DNA of 42,654 nt, taken from positions 1 to 42,654 of the forward strand of contig CAIYPG010000012.1 in NCBI GenBank assembly GCA_903928055.1. The letters run 5' to 3'. Source of the stretch: an uncultured beta proteobacterium. Its GTDB lineage: Bacteria > Pseudomonadota > Gammaproteobacteria > Burkholderiales > SG8-39. The translations under genes and the position numbers were made by a program. This document shows, in pieces, positions 1 through 9,029 of the stretch; the stretch's first letter is position 1; every line of letters starts with the position of its first letter. The notes beneath the pieces are model-generated. The model did not search any database. It was not told the DNA's origin and saw nothing but the letters and a program-made list of their open reading frames with translations.

Positions 1-139
1 CCGCGATGGCGGCGCGGCAGGCCTGATCCGGCAGAACACTTTTTTAACTTTTTTATTGTAATCAAAAACAAATAATTCATATCTATTAAAGCAATTATTC
101 ATTAATATTGTTATCAGACATATAAGGCATCAACCTCCC
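1..139. other. Left-edge intergenic stretch, AT-rich
   Basis: A reading frame closing with TGA at 24-26 could be the last codons of a gene entering from the left, but only about seven codons are visible. From about 39 to 120 the sequence becomes strongly AT-rich, unlike the rest of the window, and leads into the hydrolase start at 140. A TATAAG hexamer at 121-126 resembles a -10 box but has no convincing -35 and lies very close to the start codon. Two motifs here (55-65 and 91-100) recur in the AT-rich island near 36.6 kb. Confidence 0.35.
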
Positions 140-997
140 ATGCCCTTCCTCAAACGCCCCGGCCAGCCCGACCTGCATTACGCACTGGATGACTACACCG
201 ATCCCTGGCGCAATGCGCCCTATCTGATCCTGCAGCATGGCTTCGGCCGTTCCGGACGCTTCTGGTACAGCTGGGTGCCGTATCTTGCGCGCTTCTACAA
301 GGTGGTGCGCCCGGACATCCGCGGCCTCGGCCAGTCCTCGGCGGATTTCGATCTTGCGACGGCCTTCACGCTGGACAACTGTGTTGCCGATGTGGCGGCC
401 ATCATCGACCATCTGGGTGCTGACTCTTCGTCGCGGTCCGTTCACTTTGCCGGCGAGTCCATGGGCGGCATCCTCGGCATGGTGCTCGCCGCGACACATC
501 CGGCGAAGGTGCGCACGCTGACCCTGGTGTCCAGTCCCGTGTTCATCGGTTCGGCGACGAAGCAGAGCTATTCGCTGGGCTATGCCTCGCAGGAGGAAGC
601 GCAGCAGAAGATGGGCATGCAGGCATGGGTCGCAGCGACAAACCGCACCACGCGCTTTCCGCCCTCGGCCGATCCGGGCCTGCTGGCCTGGTACGAGGAG
701 GAGTTCGCACGCAATCGTCCCGAGGTGCAGAAGGCCATGGGTGACCTGTTCCACGGCATCAGCGCCGAGCCTTACCTGCCGAAGATCGAGGCGCCGGTGT
801 TGGGCCTCTACCCCACTGACGGCCCGATCACCACGGCCGACCAGGAGGCGATCCTGACTTCGAAGATCCGCAACATGCGCATGGTCCACATGCCCTCGAG
901 CTTCCACAAGGTGCAGCTCGTGTTCCCCGCGGCCTGCGCCACTCACCTGCTGCACTTCGCCGCGCAGCACGATGGGATACCCTGTCGCGAGAGTTAG
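140..997 (+). CDS. Alpha/beta-fold hydrolase
   Basis: This 285-aa cytoplasmic protein belongs to the alpha/beta-hydrolase superfamily; no signal peptide is visible. An oxyanion-hole HGFG lies at residues 33-36, the nucleophile elbow GESMGG places the Ser at 107, a likely acidic residue is in the YPTDGP segment and a candidate catalytic His is in the SSFHKV segment near residue 256. The triad therefore looks complete, in the expected order and spacing. The substrate cannot be read from the sequence; esters, lactones or C-C bonds are all possible in this superfamily. The start at 140 is the first ATG after an AT-rich leader, with only a weak ribosome-binding site. An amidohydrolase follows on the same strand 73 bases downstream and may be cotranscribed. 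Confidence 0.85.
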   Translation: MPFLKRPGQPDLHYALDDYTDPWRNAPYLILQHGFGRSGRFWYSWVPYLARFYKVVRPDIRGLGQSSADFDLATAFTLDNCVADVAAIIDHLGADSSSRSVHFAGESMGGILGMVLAATHPAKVRTLTLVSSPVFIGSATKQSYSLGYASQEEAQQKMGMQAWVAATNRTTRFPPSADPGLLAWYEEEFARNRPEVQKAMGDLFHGISAEPYLPKIEAPVLGLYPTDGPITTADQEAILTSKIRNMRMVHMPSSFHKVQLVFPAACATHLLHFAAQHDGIPCRES

Positions 998-1070
998 CCG
1001 GCGAACGGGCAGGTCCGTGGCCAATGTGGCGGCAATCGCCGCCGCAATCCTGAATCGAAAGCAAAACCCC

Positions 1071-2126
1071 ATGCAGAAGTACCGCCTTCTCCTTGCCGGC
1101 ATGCTTGCCGTTGCATTCGCCATTCCCGTGATCGCCGCAGAACCGCCGGTGATCATCGACACCCACGCGCATCTCGAGAACCCCGGCCGTTCACGCGATT
1201 TCGCCACGGCCGCCGAGGGGGCCGTCCAGCGAATGAACGCCGCCGGGATCAGCCGCAGCATGCTCATGCCACCGCCGCAGGCGGGCGGCAACAGCAACTG
1301 GGAGATCGAGCAGATCCGCTTTGTGCAGGACAAATACCCCGGCCGGTTCATCCTGGTCGGTGGCGGCGGAAGCCTGAACGGCATGATTCAGGACACTGCG
1401 CCGGATCGGGTAAGCGATTCCGATCGCAAGGCCTTCCGCGCACGTGCCGAGGAATTGATCGCGGCCGGGGCCCGGGGCTTCGGAGAAATCGCGATCCACC
1501 ACATGTCCCTGGTCCGCATGGGACCGAACCATCCCTACGAATGGACAGCGCCCGACCATCCGCTGCTGTTGCTGCTCGCGGACATCGCCGCCGAAAAGGG
1601 CGTGCCCATCGACATTCACATGGACTTGGTGCCAGAGGACATGCCTGTTCCGGGGCGTCCGGTGTTCAACCTCGGCAAGACGCCCCAGGAGCTGAAGGAG
1701 AACCTTTCCGGATTCGAACGATTGCTGTCGCACAACCGCAACGCGAAGATCATCTGGGCGCATGCCGGCACCGATTTCCTATGGACGCGCACGGTTCAAC
1801 AGCAGGCCCAGTTGCTGGCGCGCAACCCCAACCTCTACATGAGCCTGCGATTCGGCAATGGAGCACCGCCGCCCGTGTATGCGCTGGACCCGACAGGCAA
1901 GCTCAAGGCAGGTTGGCTGCAGATGTTGCAGCGATTCCCCGATCGCTTCGTGCTGGGCAGCGACTCCTTCCATGCTGCCGGTGCGGACCGCAAGCGCGGC
2001 CCCGGCGATGAGCAGCTTGAGGCCTATCGCACAACGCTTGAACAGATGCCCCCGGAACTGGCCGAGGCAATCGGACATTTGAATGCCGAGCGGCTTTTCC
2101 GGCTCACGAACGTTGCTGGCGGCTGA
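1071..2126 (+). CDS. Secreted amidohydrolase-family protein (amidohydrolase 2 type)
   Basis: The 351-aa product starts with a typical signal peptide (MQKYRLLLAGML to about residue 22, ending VIAAEP), which is why the start at 1071 is preferred over an in-frame upstream codon at 972 that overlaps the preceding gene. Metal-binding landmarks of the TIM-barrel amidohydrolase superfamily are visible: DTHAH directly after the signal, a DIHMD strand, the WAHAG segment and LGSDSFH near the C-terminus. The pattern matches PF04909-type enzymes, which hydrolyse or decarboxylate small organic substrates at a mono-zinc site. A periplasmic location is inferred. Substrate unknown; the adjacent hydrolase upstream could act in the same route. 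Confidence 0.82.
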   Translation: MQKYRLLLAGMLAVAFAIPVIAAEPPVIIDTHAHLENPGRSRDFATAAEGAVQRMNAAGISRSMLMPPPQAGGNSNWEIEQIRFVQDKYPGRFILVGGGGSLNGMIQDTAPDRVSDSDRKAFRARAEELIAAGARGFGEIAIHHMSLVRMGPNHPYEWTAPDHPLLLLLADIAAEKGVPIDIHMDLVPEDMPVPGRPVFNLGKTPQELKENLSGFERLLSHNRNAKIIWAHAGTDFLWTRTVQQQAQLLARNPNLYMSLRFGNGAPPPVYALDPTGKLKAGWLQMLQRFPDRFVLGSDSFHAAGADRKRGPGDEQLEAYRTTLEQMPPELAEAIGHLNAERLFRLTNVAGG

Positions 2127-2297
2127 CTGCACCTCTACGGGCGGCAAGCGGCTACCCCGGGGAACGGCCTCCTTGAGTGCGTTACCGCACGGATGAGCGC
2201 GTCCTGACGGCGGATGATGAAGACTCGCGATTCGCAGGGCGTCCCGCCTTTCGCGAATTCCGAAGGTCAACGCATCCGATACAACAGGAAACCCATC

Positions 2298-2450
2298 ATG
2301 AAAAAATCACTCGCATCATTTCTGGCCGCGCTGTTCTTTGCCGGCATTTTCGCTTCGCTTTCCGGCTGCAATACGGTCGAGGGCGTGGGCAAGGACGTAC
2401 AGCAGGGCGGCAAGGCGATCAAGGACGAGGCGAACGAGCAGCGTCGATAA
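2298..2450 (+). CDS. Entericidin-like small lipoprotein
   Basis: A 50-aa protein starting MKKSLASFLAALFFAG with a lipobox-like LSGC whose Cys is residue 25, followed by a short hydrophilic tail (NTVEGVGKDV...GGKAIKDEA). This is the hallmark layout of the EcnA/EcnB entericidin family, tiny membrane lipoproteins that in Escherichia coli form a toxin/antidote-like pair tied to stationary-phase lysis. Only one member is present here, so the antidote/toxin role cannot be assigned. A ribosome-binding AGGAA at 2286-2290 precedes the ATG at 2298. It is convergent with the PAP2 gene, with a 29-base gap. Confidence 0.85.
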   Translation: MKKSLASFLAALFFAGIFASLSGCNTVEGVGKDVQQGGKAIKDEANEQRR

Positions 2451-2479
2451 CGCGAGGGGAAATCCTCCCGGGCATGGCC

Positions 2480-3202
2480 TCAGGCGCGACGCAGCGCCAG
2501 GGCCGTGTTCATGGCAAGCGGCAGGAAGGCGCCAATGCAGGCGGCGGTGAGCACGTCCGTCGGCCAGTGAACGCCGAGCACCAGCCGTGACAGCCCGACC
2601 AGTGCGATCCAGAGCAGTGCCGGCGGCAAGGCGAACCGGTACGCCGGAGGACATATCCGGCCGATGCAGAGAGACGCTGCCGTGGCGAATGCGGTGACCA
2701 CCAGCGTGTGTCCGCTCGGAAAGCTTGAACCCCAATACCAGTCGGTGTTCCAGAGCGTCGGTCTGGCGCGGCCGACGGCCGTCTTGATGATGTAGACCGC
2801 GATGGCCCCCGAAGCCACCGAAGCAGCCAGCAGCAGGGCTTCAACGCGGTGTCGCCGCAGCAGCAATGCAGCCGACGCGGCGCCGGTGAGCGGGAACAGG
2901 AAGGCCGACGATCCGGTCATCGTGATGATTTCGAAAATCCGGTTTGCAGAAGGCGGGATATGGCTGTGGATGAACATCAGGAGGGCCTCGTCGAACGGCC
3001 CTGATTCATTGCCGAGCACATCTTCGCTGACTTTGGCGGCGGACACCGCGAAGACCATCACACACAGAATCGAGAGCCTGTGCTTCTCCATGGGACCCGC
3101 CCATGCCGTCTGCCAATGGCGCACGTACACAATGAGGGCCAGATAGAAGCAGGCGACGATGAGTGCCAGTGTGACTGCCTGTTCAAGTGCCTCGAGTATC
3201 AA
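2480..3202 (-). CDS. PAP2-family membrane phosphatase
   Basis: The 240-aa integral membrane protein carries all three signature motifs of the type-2 phosphatidic acid phosphatase family: KTAVGRARP (KX6RP), FPSGH (PSGH) and SRLVLGVHWPTD (SRX5HX3D). Several hydrophobic helices surround them, including an N-terminal anchor. Such enzymes dephosphorylate lipid phosphates (phosphatidate, undecaprenyl pyrophosphate, lipid A) on the outer face of the inner membrane; which one cannot be told. The MipA/OmpV gene lies just upstream on the same strand with a 40-base gap containing a hairpin, so cotranscription is possible. Confidence 0.88.
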   Translation of the reverse strand: MILEALEQAVTLALIVACFYLALIVYVRHWQTAWAGPMEKHRLSILCVMVFAVSAAKVSEDVLGNESGPFDEALLMFIHSHIPPSANRIFEIITMTGSSAFLFPLTGAASAALLLRRHRVEALLLAASVASGAIAVYIIKTAVGRARPTLWNTDWYWGSSFPSGHTLVVTAFATAASLCIGRICPPAYRFALPPALLWIALVGLSRLVLGVHWPTDVLTAACIGAFLPLAMNTALALRRA

Positions 3203-3210
3203 GCGTGTTC

Positions 3211-3234
3211 CACCTGTGGCTTAACCAGCAGGTG
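3211..3234 (-). other. Hairpin between the MipA/OmpV and PAP2 genes
   Basis: CACCTG and CAGGTG arms with inner TGG/CCA pairing form an imperfect stem-loop in the 40-base gap between two minus-strand genes. There is no T-tract, so it is not a standard intrinsic terminator. It could act as an RNA-stability element. Confidence 0.3.
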
Positions 3235-3242
3235 CGGGTGCT

Positions 3243-4049
3243 TCAGAATTTGTAAGCCACGCCTGCGCTTACCGCGTAATTCGATTCGCGCACCACGAGT
3301 GGGCTGTGCGCGGCATCGCCCTGCATGTGGCGCGATTCCAGATTGCCGACCACCACCCATTGCGGGCCCAGGTCAAATGACCAGAGCACGCCGATGCTCG
3401 AGACCAGCCAGCCGCTGCCGGCGCTGTAGGCCGGCAGGCCGGTGGCCGCGGACTGCTGCGGCGTGATGCCATAGAAGGCGCCGGCAGACTTTGCGTTGGC
3501 CCAGGTGCCCTGGGTGAATACTCCTGCGGAAAAACTGCCGCGCTGGAACACGCCGGCACTCAGCCGCACATCGAACTGCGCACCGAGGTCGGTGTCGGTG
3601 CGCTGCCGGGCGCGCGCGAGCAGCGTGACCGGCACGGGACCGAACTTGTGGTCCCACTCGGCCTGCAGCCCGGCGGATGCGCCCATCTTCATGTCGGTGA
3701 CGTTATGGCTGCGAAGAAAGGGGGATTCGTTCATCTTGCGTCCCGGCTCATAGGCAAGCTGGGCGCCGATATGCAGTTCCGGGGTGATTTCCATCCGCGC
3801 GCCGCCCTCGAGGACGCCCTGGGTCGATCGCACGAACCAGGGCTGGCCGAGGTAGCGGATGACGGGGACCAGTTCGGTGTGCCGCGAGTCCGATCCGTCG
3901 TAGGCTGGCCGGATGCGCAGACCCGGGCCGATCATCGATTGATTGGAAAGCTCCGCAACGGCGGCCAGCGGCGTGAACAATCCCAGAGCGAGTGCCGTAT
4001 ACAGGATCGCAGAGCGCAGGGTGGGTGGAGATAGCCGTCTGGTTTTCAT
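3243..4049 (-). CDS. MipA/OmpV-family outer-membrane protein
   Basis: A 268-aa precursor with a clear signal peptide (KTRRLSPPTLRS...LAAVAE, about 33 residues), which fixes the start at 4049 rather than an in-frame codon further upstream. The mature part opens with an IGPGLRIRPAYDGSD segment, runs through amphipathic strands alternating aromatic and glycine residues, and ends AVSAGVAYKF with a terminal Phe, the usual outer-membrane beta-barrel signature. The layout fits MipA/OmpV (MltA-interacting scaffold or porin-like) proteins. It diverges from the Tyr/Trp-rich secreted protein gene at 4280; the 230-base gap must hold both promoters. Confidence 0.82.
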   Translation of the reverse strand: MKTRRLSPPTLRSAILYTALALGLFTPLAAVAELSNQSMIGPGLRIRPAYDGSDSRHTELVPVIRYLGQPWFVRSTQGVLEGGARMEITPELHIGAQLAYEPGRKMNESPFLRSHNVTDMKMGASAGLQAEWDHKFGPVPVTLLARARQRTDTDLGAQFDVRLSAGVFQRGSFSAGVFTQGTWANAKSAGAFYGITPQQSAATGLPAYSAGSGWLVSSIGVLWSFDLGPQWVVVGNLESRHMQGDAAHSPLVVRESNYAVSAGVAYKF

Positions 4050-4279
4050 GGGTGTAAATGTTCCGCGTTGGGTGGGAGTGCTCGCAGGTCCTTCGCGGCG
4101 TTCGCGAGGGCTCCTGTCAATGGCGCCCATCGTCTGCTTTGCAAATGCACCATTCTGTTCGTTGCCGTACATACGCCCGGATGCCTTTCGACTAGCGTGA
4201 TGGCATTGCCCTGATCTCCGGAAGAGCCTTGTCTTTCGTTGCGGGAGCACCGGTCAACATGGCCGGTCGAAAGGAAAAA

Positions 4280-5416
4280 ATGCGCGACTTGATGCTGTTG
4301 GTGTGGATGCTGGCCTTGCCGGTGAGTCCGGCTGTTGCGCAGGTGAACATCGGAATCGGCCTTCCCGGCATCAACATTGGCGTCAATCTGCCGTTTTATC
4401 CGGAACTGGTCCCGGTGCCGGGTTATCCGGTCTACTACGCGCCGCAGCTGGATTCGAACTTCTTCTTCTACGACGGCATGTACTGGGTCTATCAGCGGGA
4501 CGAGTGGTATGCCAGTTCCTGGTACGACGGTCCGTGGGATTACGTCAGCCGGGATTTTGTGCCGCTCTACGTGCTGCGCATTCCGGTCCGCTATTACCGC
4601 AACCCTCCGGAATACTTCCGCGGCTGGATCGCCAGTGCGCCGCCACGCTGGGGCCAGCATTGGGGCAATGACTGGCAGCAGCGTCGCCGCGGATGGGACC
4701 AATGGGACCGGCGCGCGGTGCCGGCGCCGGCACCGTTGCCCGCCTACCAGCGGCAGTATTCCGGTGATCGCTATCCGAAGGCGGAGCAGCAGCATGTGCT
4801 GCGCGACGAGAATTATCGTTACCGGCCGCGCGATGCCGTCGTGCGCGAGCACTTCCAGCCGCCGCCTGCAAAAGCTGCCGCACCGTCACCGCGCGAGCGA
4901 CAGGCTGATCCGCAGAAGTCGCAGGACAAGGGGCGCGCGCAACAGGATGGCCCGCGTGCAAAGCCGCCGGAACAGTCGGTGCCCAAGGCCGCTCCTCAGA
5001 CCACACCGCAGTCCACGCCCCAGCAACAGCAGCCTGTGCCGCAGGACCGGAACCGTGCGCAGCAGAACGGCCAGCGTGATCGGCCGCAGGAAGAGACTGC
5101 GCCCAAGGTCGCCAATCCACCACCATCACGGCCGCAAAGCAGCTCCGCTGTTCAGCAGCCACAGCCGCAACGGCAGCAGCCGCAACAGCAGCCGCAACCT
5201 CAACAACAGCCGCAGCCGCAACGGCAGCAGTCGCAGCCACAACCTCAACAGCAGCAGCAACCAAGGCCGGCGGCCGAACGTGAAAGGCCGGCACAAGCTG
5301 CGCGCCCGGAGGGCAATGCACCCAACAAGGGCGAGCCCCAGAGCCAGGGGCGAAGCAAGGCGCCGGAGAAGAATGCCGAGAAAGCCGGTGAGCGGGACCA
5401 GGAACGTAGTCGCTAG
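4280..5416 (+). CDS. Secreted Tyr/Trp-rich protein with Gln/Pro-rich tail
   Basis: The 378-aa precursor begins with a signal peptide (MRDLMLLVWMLALPVSPAVAQ). ATG 4280 is chosen because AAGGA at 4271-4275 sits 4 bases upstream. Residues about 22-150 are rich in Tyr and Trp (FFYDGMYWVYQRDEWY, SSWYDGPWDYV, RYYRNPPEYF, RWGQHWG), a conserved block I associate with uncharacterised secreted proteins of Betaproteobacteria. From about 230 to the end it is low-complexity Gln/Pro/Arg/Lys with polyglutamine-like CAG/CAA runs, probably disordered. It resembles proteins that bind cell wall or surface polymers, but no function is known. A DUF3943-like outer-membrane gene follows 24 bases later. Confidence 0.75.
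   Translation: MRDLMLLVWMLALPVSPAVAQVNIGIGLPGINIGVNLPFYPELVPVPGYPVYYAPQLDSNFFFYDGMYWVYQRDEWYASSWYDGPWDYVSRDFVPLYVLRIPVRYYRNPPEYFRGWIASAPPRWGQHWGNDWQQRRRGWDQWDRRAVPAPAPLPAYQRQYSGDRYPKAEQQHVLRDENYRYRPRDAVVREHFQPPPAKAAAPSPRERQADPQKSQDKGRAQQDGPRAKPPEQSVPKAAPQTTPQSTPQQQQPVPQDRNRAQQNGQRDRPQEETAPKVANPPPSRPQSSSAVQQPQPQRQQPQQQPQPQQQPQPQRQQSQPQPQQQQQPRPAAERERPAQAARPEGNAPNKGEPQSQGRSKAPEKNAEKAGERDQERSR
5149..5265 (+). repeat. Gln/Pro-coding low-complexity repeat
   Basis: Imperfect repeats of CAG/CAA and CCG/CCT codons encode alternating Q, P and R within the tail of the secreted Tyr/Trp-rich protein. Units such as CAGCCGCAACGGCAGCAG recur twice (near 5161 and 5212). Such tracts are prone to length change by slippage. 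Confidence 0.6.
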
Positions 5417-5440
5417 GCCGCATTGTCAGGTACCCATCCG

Positions 5441-6979
5441 ATGCCTGTGATCCGTTCATACGCCCGTTCCCGCGCGACCCTCTTTGGCGTCGCGCTTGCG
5501 CTCGCTCCGGCGGCGGCATCGGCTCGTGATTCCCTGCCGGAATCCGGCACCGGCTTCAGCCTGGATGCGACGGCGCCAGGTTTCGGTGGCCCGATGTTGC
5601 GTGCGCCCCGGTCGCTGCTGGCACAGGCCGGCAGCAAGGCCGATGCAGTCGTTCCCGCCGTGACGCGCGAATCCGAGCATCCGAGTCCATCGGGTGAGGG
5701 CCGGGCCAAGAGTTATATGGTCCCGGCCATGGAGATCATGGCGTTTGACGGGCTGCTCAGCGTCGCCAATCGGCAGTTCTCCAGTGACGGCGCCTACTCG
5801 AGCAACCTGACCTCGGCACGGAACAATCTGCATGGCAACTGGAAGGTGGACAACGACCCGTACAAGGTGAACCAGATCGGGCACCCGTACCAGGGATCGA
5901 TGTATCACAGCCTGGCGCGTTCCGCCGGCCTCAGTTACTGGGAAGCAGCCGGCTATACCTTTGCCGGCAGCGTGCTTTGGGAGGTGGCAGGTGAACGCAC
6001 CGATCCCTCCCTTAATGACCAGATCGCCAGCGGCGTTGCCGGTTCCTTTTTTGGCGAGGCGTTGTATCGCATGTCGAGCCTGGTGCTGGAGCGTGGCGGT
6101 GGCATGTCGCCATTCTGGCGGGAGTTGACCGCCGCCGCGATTTCCCCGGCCACCGGCTTCAACCGCCATGTGATGGGTTATGAATCGATTTTCTCCAGTG
6201 ACGGCGCGCCGGTCTACAGCCGCCTGTCCATGGGTGTCAGCGGCCAGGCGTACAACAATCCGGGCACTGCCACCCGCGTGCGTCCGACAGAAGCGCTGAT
6301 GGATTTTTCCATCGACTACGGTGCACCGGGCAGGCCCGGTTACACCTATACGCGGCCGTTTGACTACTTCACGTTCCAGGGAACCGCCTCCAGCGCAAAC
6401 CTGATGGAAAACGTCATGGTGCGGGGGCTGCTCTACGGCAGGGCGTATGAGCCGGCCGACAACACCCGCGGTGTCATGGGGATCTATGGCAGCTACGATT
6501 ACATTGCGCCGCAGACCTATCGCATTTCGAGCACGGCATTATCCGTTGGCACCACCGTGCAGACCTGGCTGACCAATGACATTGCGCTGCAGGGCACGGG
6601 GCTTGCCGGCATGGGCTATGCGGCAGTGGGGACATCGCATGGTCTGGATGAAGGCGACTATCACTATGGCGTGACGCCTCAGGCGCTGCTGGCACTGCGC
6701 CTGGTCTTCGGCGAGAAGGCCTCCATCGACATGACCGGGCGCGAATACTTTGTCTCCGGCGTGGGCGGCACCACCTCCGGACACGACAACATCATCCGCA
6801 CCGACATCGCGCTGACCTGGCGCATCCACGACCAGCACGCCATCTCGTTGCGCTATCTGTGGAACCGTCGCGATGCGACCTATTCGGGGCTGGGTGAGCG
6901 AATACAGAGCAGCGACACGCTGGGCATCTTCTATACGCTGCTGGGCAGCGACCGCTTCGGCGCGGTCGAGTGGCGCTAG
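5441..6979 (+). CDS. DUF3943-like outer-membrane protein
   Basis: A 512-aa precursor. The start at 5441 gives a signal peptide (PVIRSYARSRATLFG...AAASARDS, about 31 residues). A conserved central segment, about residues 130-215, has NQIGHPYQGSMYH followed by ARSAGLSYWEAAGYTFAGS and a downstream GSFFGEALYR, which matches the DUF3943 family as I know it. The rest is strand-like with aromatic and Gly residues, ending FGAVEWR; a beta-barrel in the outer membrane is inferred. The function of the family is unknown. It lies between the Gln/Pro-rich secreted protein and another secreted unknown with 24-25 base gaps, so the three are probably one operon. Confidence 0.78.
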   Translation: MPVIRSYARSRATLFGVALALAPAAASARDSLPESGTGFSLDATAPGFGGPMLRAPRSLLAQAGSKADAVVPAVTRESEHPSPSGEGRAKSYMVPAMEIMAFDGLLSVANRQFSSDGAYSSNLTSARNNLHGNWKVDNDPYKVNQIGHPYQGSMYHSLARSAGLSYWEAAGYTFAGSVLWEVAGERTDPSLNDQIASGVAGSFFGEALYRMSSLVLERGGGMSPFWRELTAAAISPATGFNRHVMGYESIFSSDGAPVYSRLSMGVSGQAYNNPGTATRVRPTEALMDFSIDYGAPGRPGYTYTRPFDYFTFQGTASSANLMENVMVRGLLYGRAYEPADNTRGVMGIYGSYDYIAPQTYRISSTALSVGTTVQTWLTNDIALQGTGLAGMGYAAVGTSHGLDEGDYHYGVTPQALLALRLVFGEKASIDMTGREYFVSGVGGTTSGHDNIIRTDIALTWRIHDQHAISLRYLWNRRDATYSGLGERIQSSDTLGIFYTLLGSDRFGAVEWR

Positions 6980-7004
6980 GCTGCGGCAGACGGCATTGCG
7001 GATC

Positions 7005-7778
7005 ATGCCGGGTGCGCTGAAGGCCGCCGTCATTGCAGTGCTGGCCGTCGTGCTCGGCTGGTCGCCGGCATCGCCGGCGCAGACCATTCCGCAGCCGCCG
7101 TGCGCGGGTTCACCGTTGCCGATCTATGCACCGGGCGGAGAGCCTCCCCTGCTCCAGGTCTGGTCGAAAACCAGTCTGGCCTCATGGTTGCCACCAGCCT
7201 GCACCGGCTGGAACGGCCCGGTCGGCAACCTGCTGGTGGCGCTTGCCGGCACTTTCAATTTTGCCGGCAGCACGGACCAGTTGCTCAGCCGCTTTGGCGC
7301 GGTGTCCACCCTCAGCGGCATTCGCTACTGGTCGGTCTCGGACAAGGACTGGCGACCCCTGATCATCAGTGCTGCAGCGCTGGGTGATCCGGCTTCGCAA
7401 GGCCGCCGTGCCGACTTTGCGGCGCCCGAGATGAAGGCAGGATCGAACCTCTTCTTTGCGCAGCGCGACCGGCGTTCCACGGGCGACGTTGTCTACCGGA
7501 TGCGTGTGCTCGAGGCCGGCGCCGACCTTCTCGTGCTGGACCTGGAGAACGTCTCACCGGTGCGGGCCTTCATCCTCACGATCTTCGAGCCCGGCGACAT
7601 GAAGCTGCTCTATTTCCTGAAAAGGGCCGCCGGCGGGAACTGGAACCTGTACGCGCTGCTTTCGGCGAACAGTTCCTATGCCGAGGGGAACGAAGCGTCG
7701 TTCATCAACCGTGCGGTTGCGTTCTACCGGCATTTCAGCGGTGCCCAGACCGACGGCGCGCCACCGCTGGCGCGCTGA
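7005..7778 (+). CDS. Secreted protein of unknown function
   Basis: The 257-aa precursor has a signal peptide (PGALKAAVIAVLAVVL...ASPAQ, about 26 residues); the ATG at 7005 is 25 bases after the preceding stop and is preferred to an overlapping upstream in-frame codon. The mature protein begins with PCAGSPLPIYAPGGEPPLLQVW and contains a conserved-looking core (IRYWSVSDKDWRPLI, DVVYRMRVLEAG). It resembles uncharacterised proteobacterial proteins, possibly DUF6675, but I cannot confirm that by eye. Its position as third gene after the DUF3943-like protein suggests an envelope-linked role. No catalytic motif is evident. Confidence 0.65.
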   Translation: MPGALKAAVIAVLAVVLGWSPASPAQTIPQPPCAGSPLPIYAPGGEPPLLQVWSKTSLASWLPPACTGWNGPVGNLLVALAGTFNFAGSTDQLLSRFGAVSTLSGIRYWSVSDKDWRPLIISAAALGDPASQGRRADFAAPEMKAGSNLFFAQRDRRSTGDVVYRMRVLEAGADLLVLDLENVSPVRAFILTIFEPGDMKLLYFLKRAAGGNWNLYALLSANSSYAEGNEASFINRAVAFYRHFSGAQTDGAPPLAR

Positions 7779-7900
7779 GGCATCTGCGGGGCGTTTTCCT
7801 CCTCGCGGCACGGCCACTGCAGGGACAGATGCACGGCGGTTTAATCCTGATCAAGAAACCCGCCGATTGGCCCGGTTATCCTTCCTCCCAGGAGGATACG

Positions 7901-8860
7901 ATGCCCGATCCGCGTCTCAGGCTGCTGGGGCAGCAGAAGTTTTCGGAAATTGCGCTCAGCCTGGTGGATCACCTCGACGCGATGGTTGCGCTCTGGGATC
8001 CCAACCAGGTGTGCGTGTTCGCGAACAACGCCTACCAGCTCTGGTTCGGACTGGCCGGCAAGGACGTTGTGGGCCTCACCATGAAGGAACTGCTGGGTCC
8101 GCTCTACGAAGAGAACCTGCCCCACATCCTGGCCGCGCTTCGTGGCGAGAAACAGGAATTCGAGCGGACAATCCCCACGCCCCACGGTGTCCGCCACAGC
8201 CTGGCGACCTACATTCCCAATGTCGTGGAGGGCAGGGTCGAGGGCTTTTTCGTGCATGTCACCGATGTGACCGGGCTGAAGATGATGGAGCTGGAGCTCA
8301 AGGCGGCCAAGGAGGATGCGGAGCACCAGGCCACTCACGATTTCCTTACCGGCCTGCCGAACCGCGTGCTGCTCGTGGACCGGATCGAACAGGCGATTTC
8401 GCTGGCCGAGCGCAAGGACGCCATGGTGGCGGTATTGAGCCTTGACCTGGATGATTTCAAGAAGGTCAATGACACCTACGGTCATGGCGAAGGCGACCGT
8501 GTGCTGATCGAAGTTGCGCAACGCGTGAAAGGGGCGCTGCGCGAATACGATTCGGTCACCCGCCTGGGTGGCGACGAGTTCATGGTGCTGCTGCAGGAGA
8601 TTGGTTCAGTCGAGGAGGTGATCCTGCTTGCAGAGCGCCTGCTCGAGCGCATCGGACGCATCTTCCCCATTGGTGGTGCGCCCTGGACGCCCTCATCCAG
8701 CGTGGGGATCGCCCTGTATCCGCGGCACGGTGCAACGCCGGCCGAGCTGATCGCGCATTCGGACCGCGCGCTGTATCTGGGAAAACATCTGGGCAAGAAC
8801 CGCTACGTGCTGGCCGAGTCCGACCGGCTGGATGGCGGCGACAGATCACTTTTTGAGTGA
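7901..8860 (+). CDS. PAS-GGDEF diguanylate cyclase
   Basis: The 319-aa protein has an N-terminal PAS-like sensor (about residues 15-130) and a C-terminal GGDEF domain (about 150-310) that makes cyclic di-GMP from two GTP. The GGDEF signature is intact (RLGGDEF), the domain opens with HDFLTGLPNR, and an RxxD inhibitory I-site (REYD) lies five residues before GGDEF, so activity and product feedback are both expected. No transmembrane helix is visible, so it is probably cytosolic with the PAS domain sensing an internal signal. ATG 7901 is preferred because AGGAGGA lies at 7890-7896. The gene is followed on the same strand by an HD-GYP gene. Confidence 0.9.
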   Translation: MPDPRLRLLGQQKFSEIALSLVDHLDAMVALWDPNQVCVFANNAYQLWFGLAGKDVVGLTMKELLGPLYEENLPHILAALRGEKQEFERTIPTPHGVRHSLATYIPNVVEGRVEGFFVHVTDVTGLKMMELELKAAKEDAEHQATHDFLTGLPNRVLLVDRIEQAISLAERKDAMVAVLSLDLDDFKKVNDTYGHGEGDRVLIEVAQRVKGALREYDSVTRLGGDEFMVLLQEIGSVEEVILLAERLLERIGRIFPIGGAPWTPSSSVGIALYPRHGATPAELIAHSDRALYLGKHLGKNRYVLAESDRLDGGDRSLFE

Positions 8861-9029
8861 GGGGCTGGCGGCATCAATGCCGTCCCGCATTTCCGAAGAT
8901 TATTTTTTCGTTTGTCACGAATCCCCTACAGCCATTGCCTTGAGTCGAGGCAATGGATGGAATAGATTCGAGTGGTCGCGCTGTATACGCATTGAAGCAT
9001 CTCTGCGACCACACGAAGCGAAAAAGAAA

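Noticed and set aside
95..1384. Long minus-strand frame opposite the hydrolase and amidohydrolase genes
   Set aside because: It is the antisense of two well-supported plus-strand genes and has no recognisable domains; long antisense frames are common at this GC content.
7841..7854. TTAATCCTGATCAA as an FNR site for the GGDEF gene
   Set aside because: One half-site is degenerate and no promoter is visible; too weak to list as a feature.
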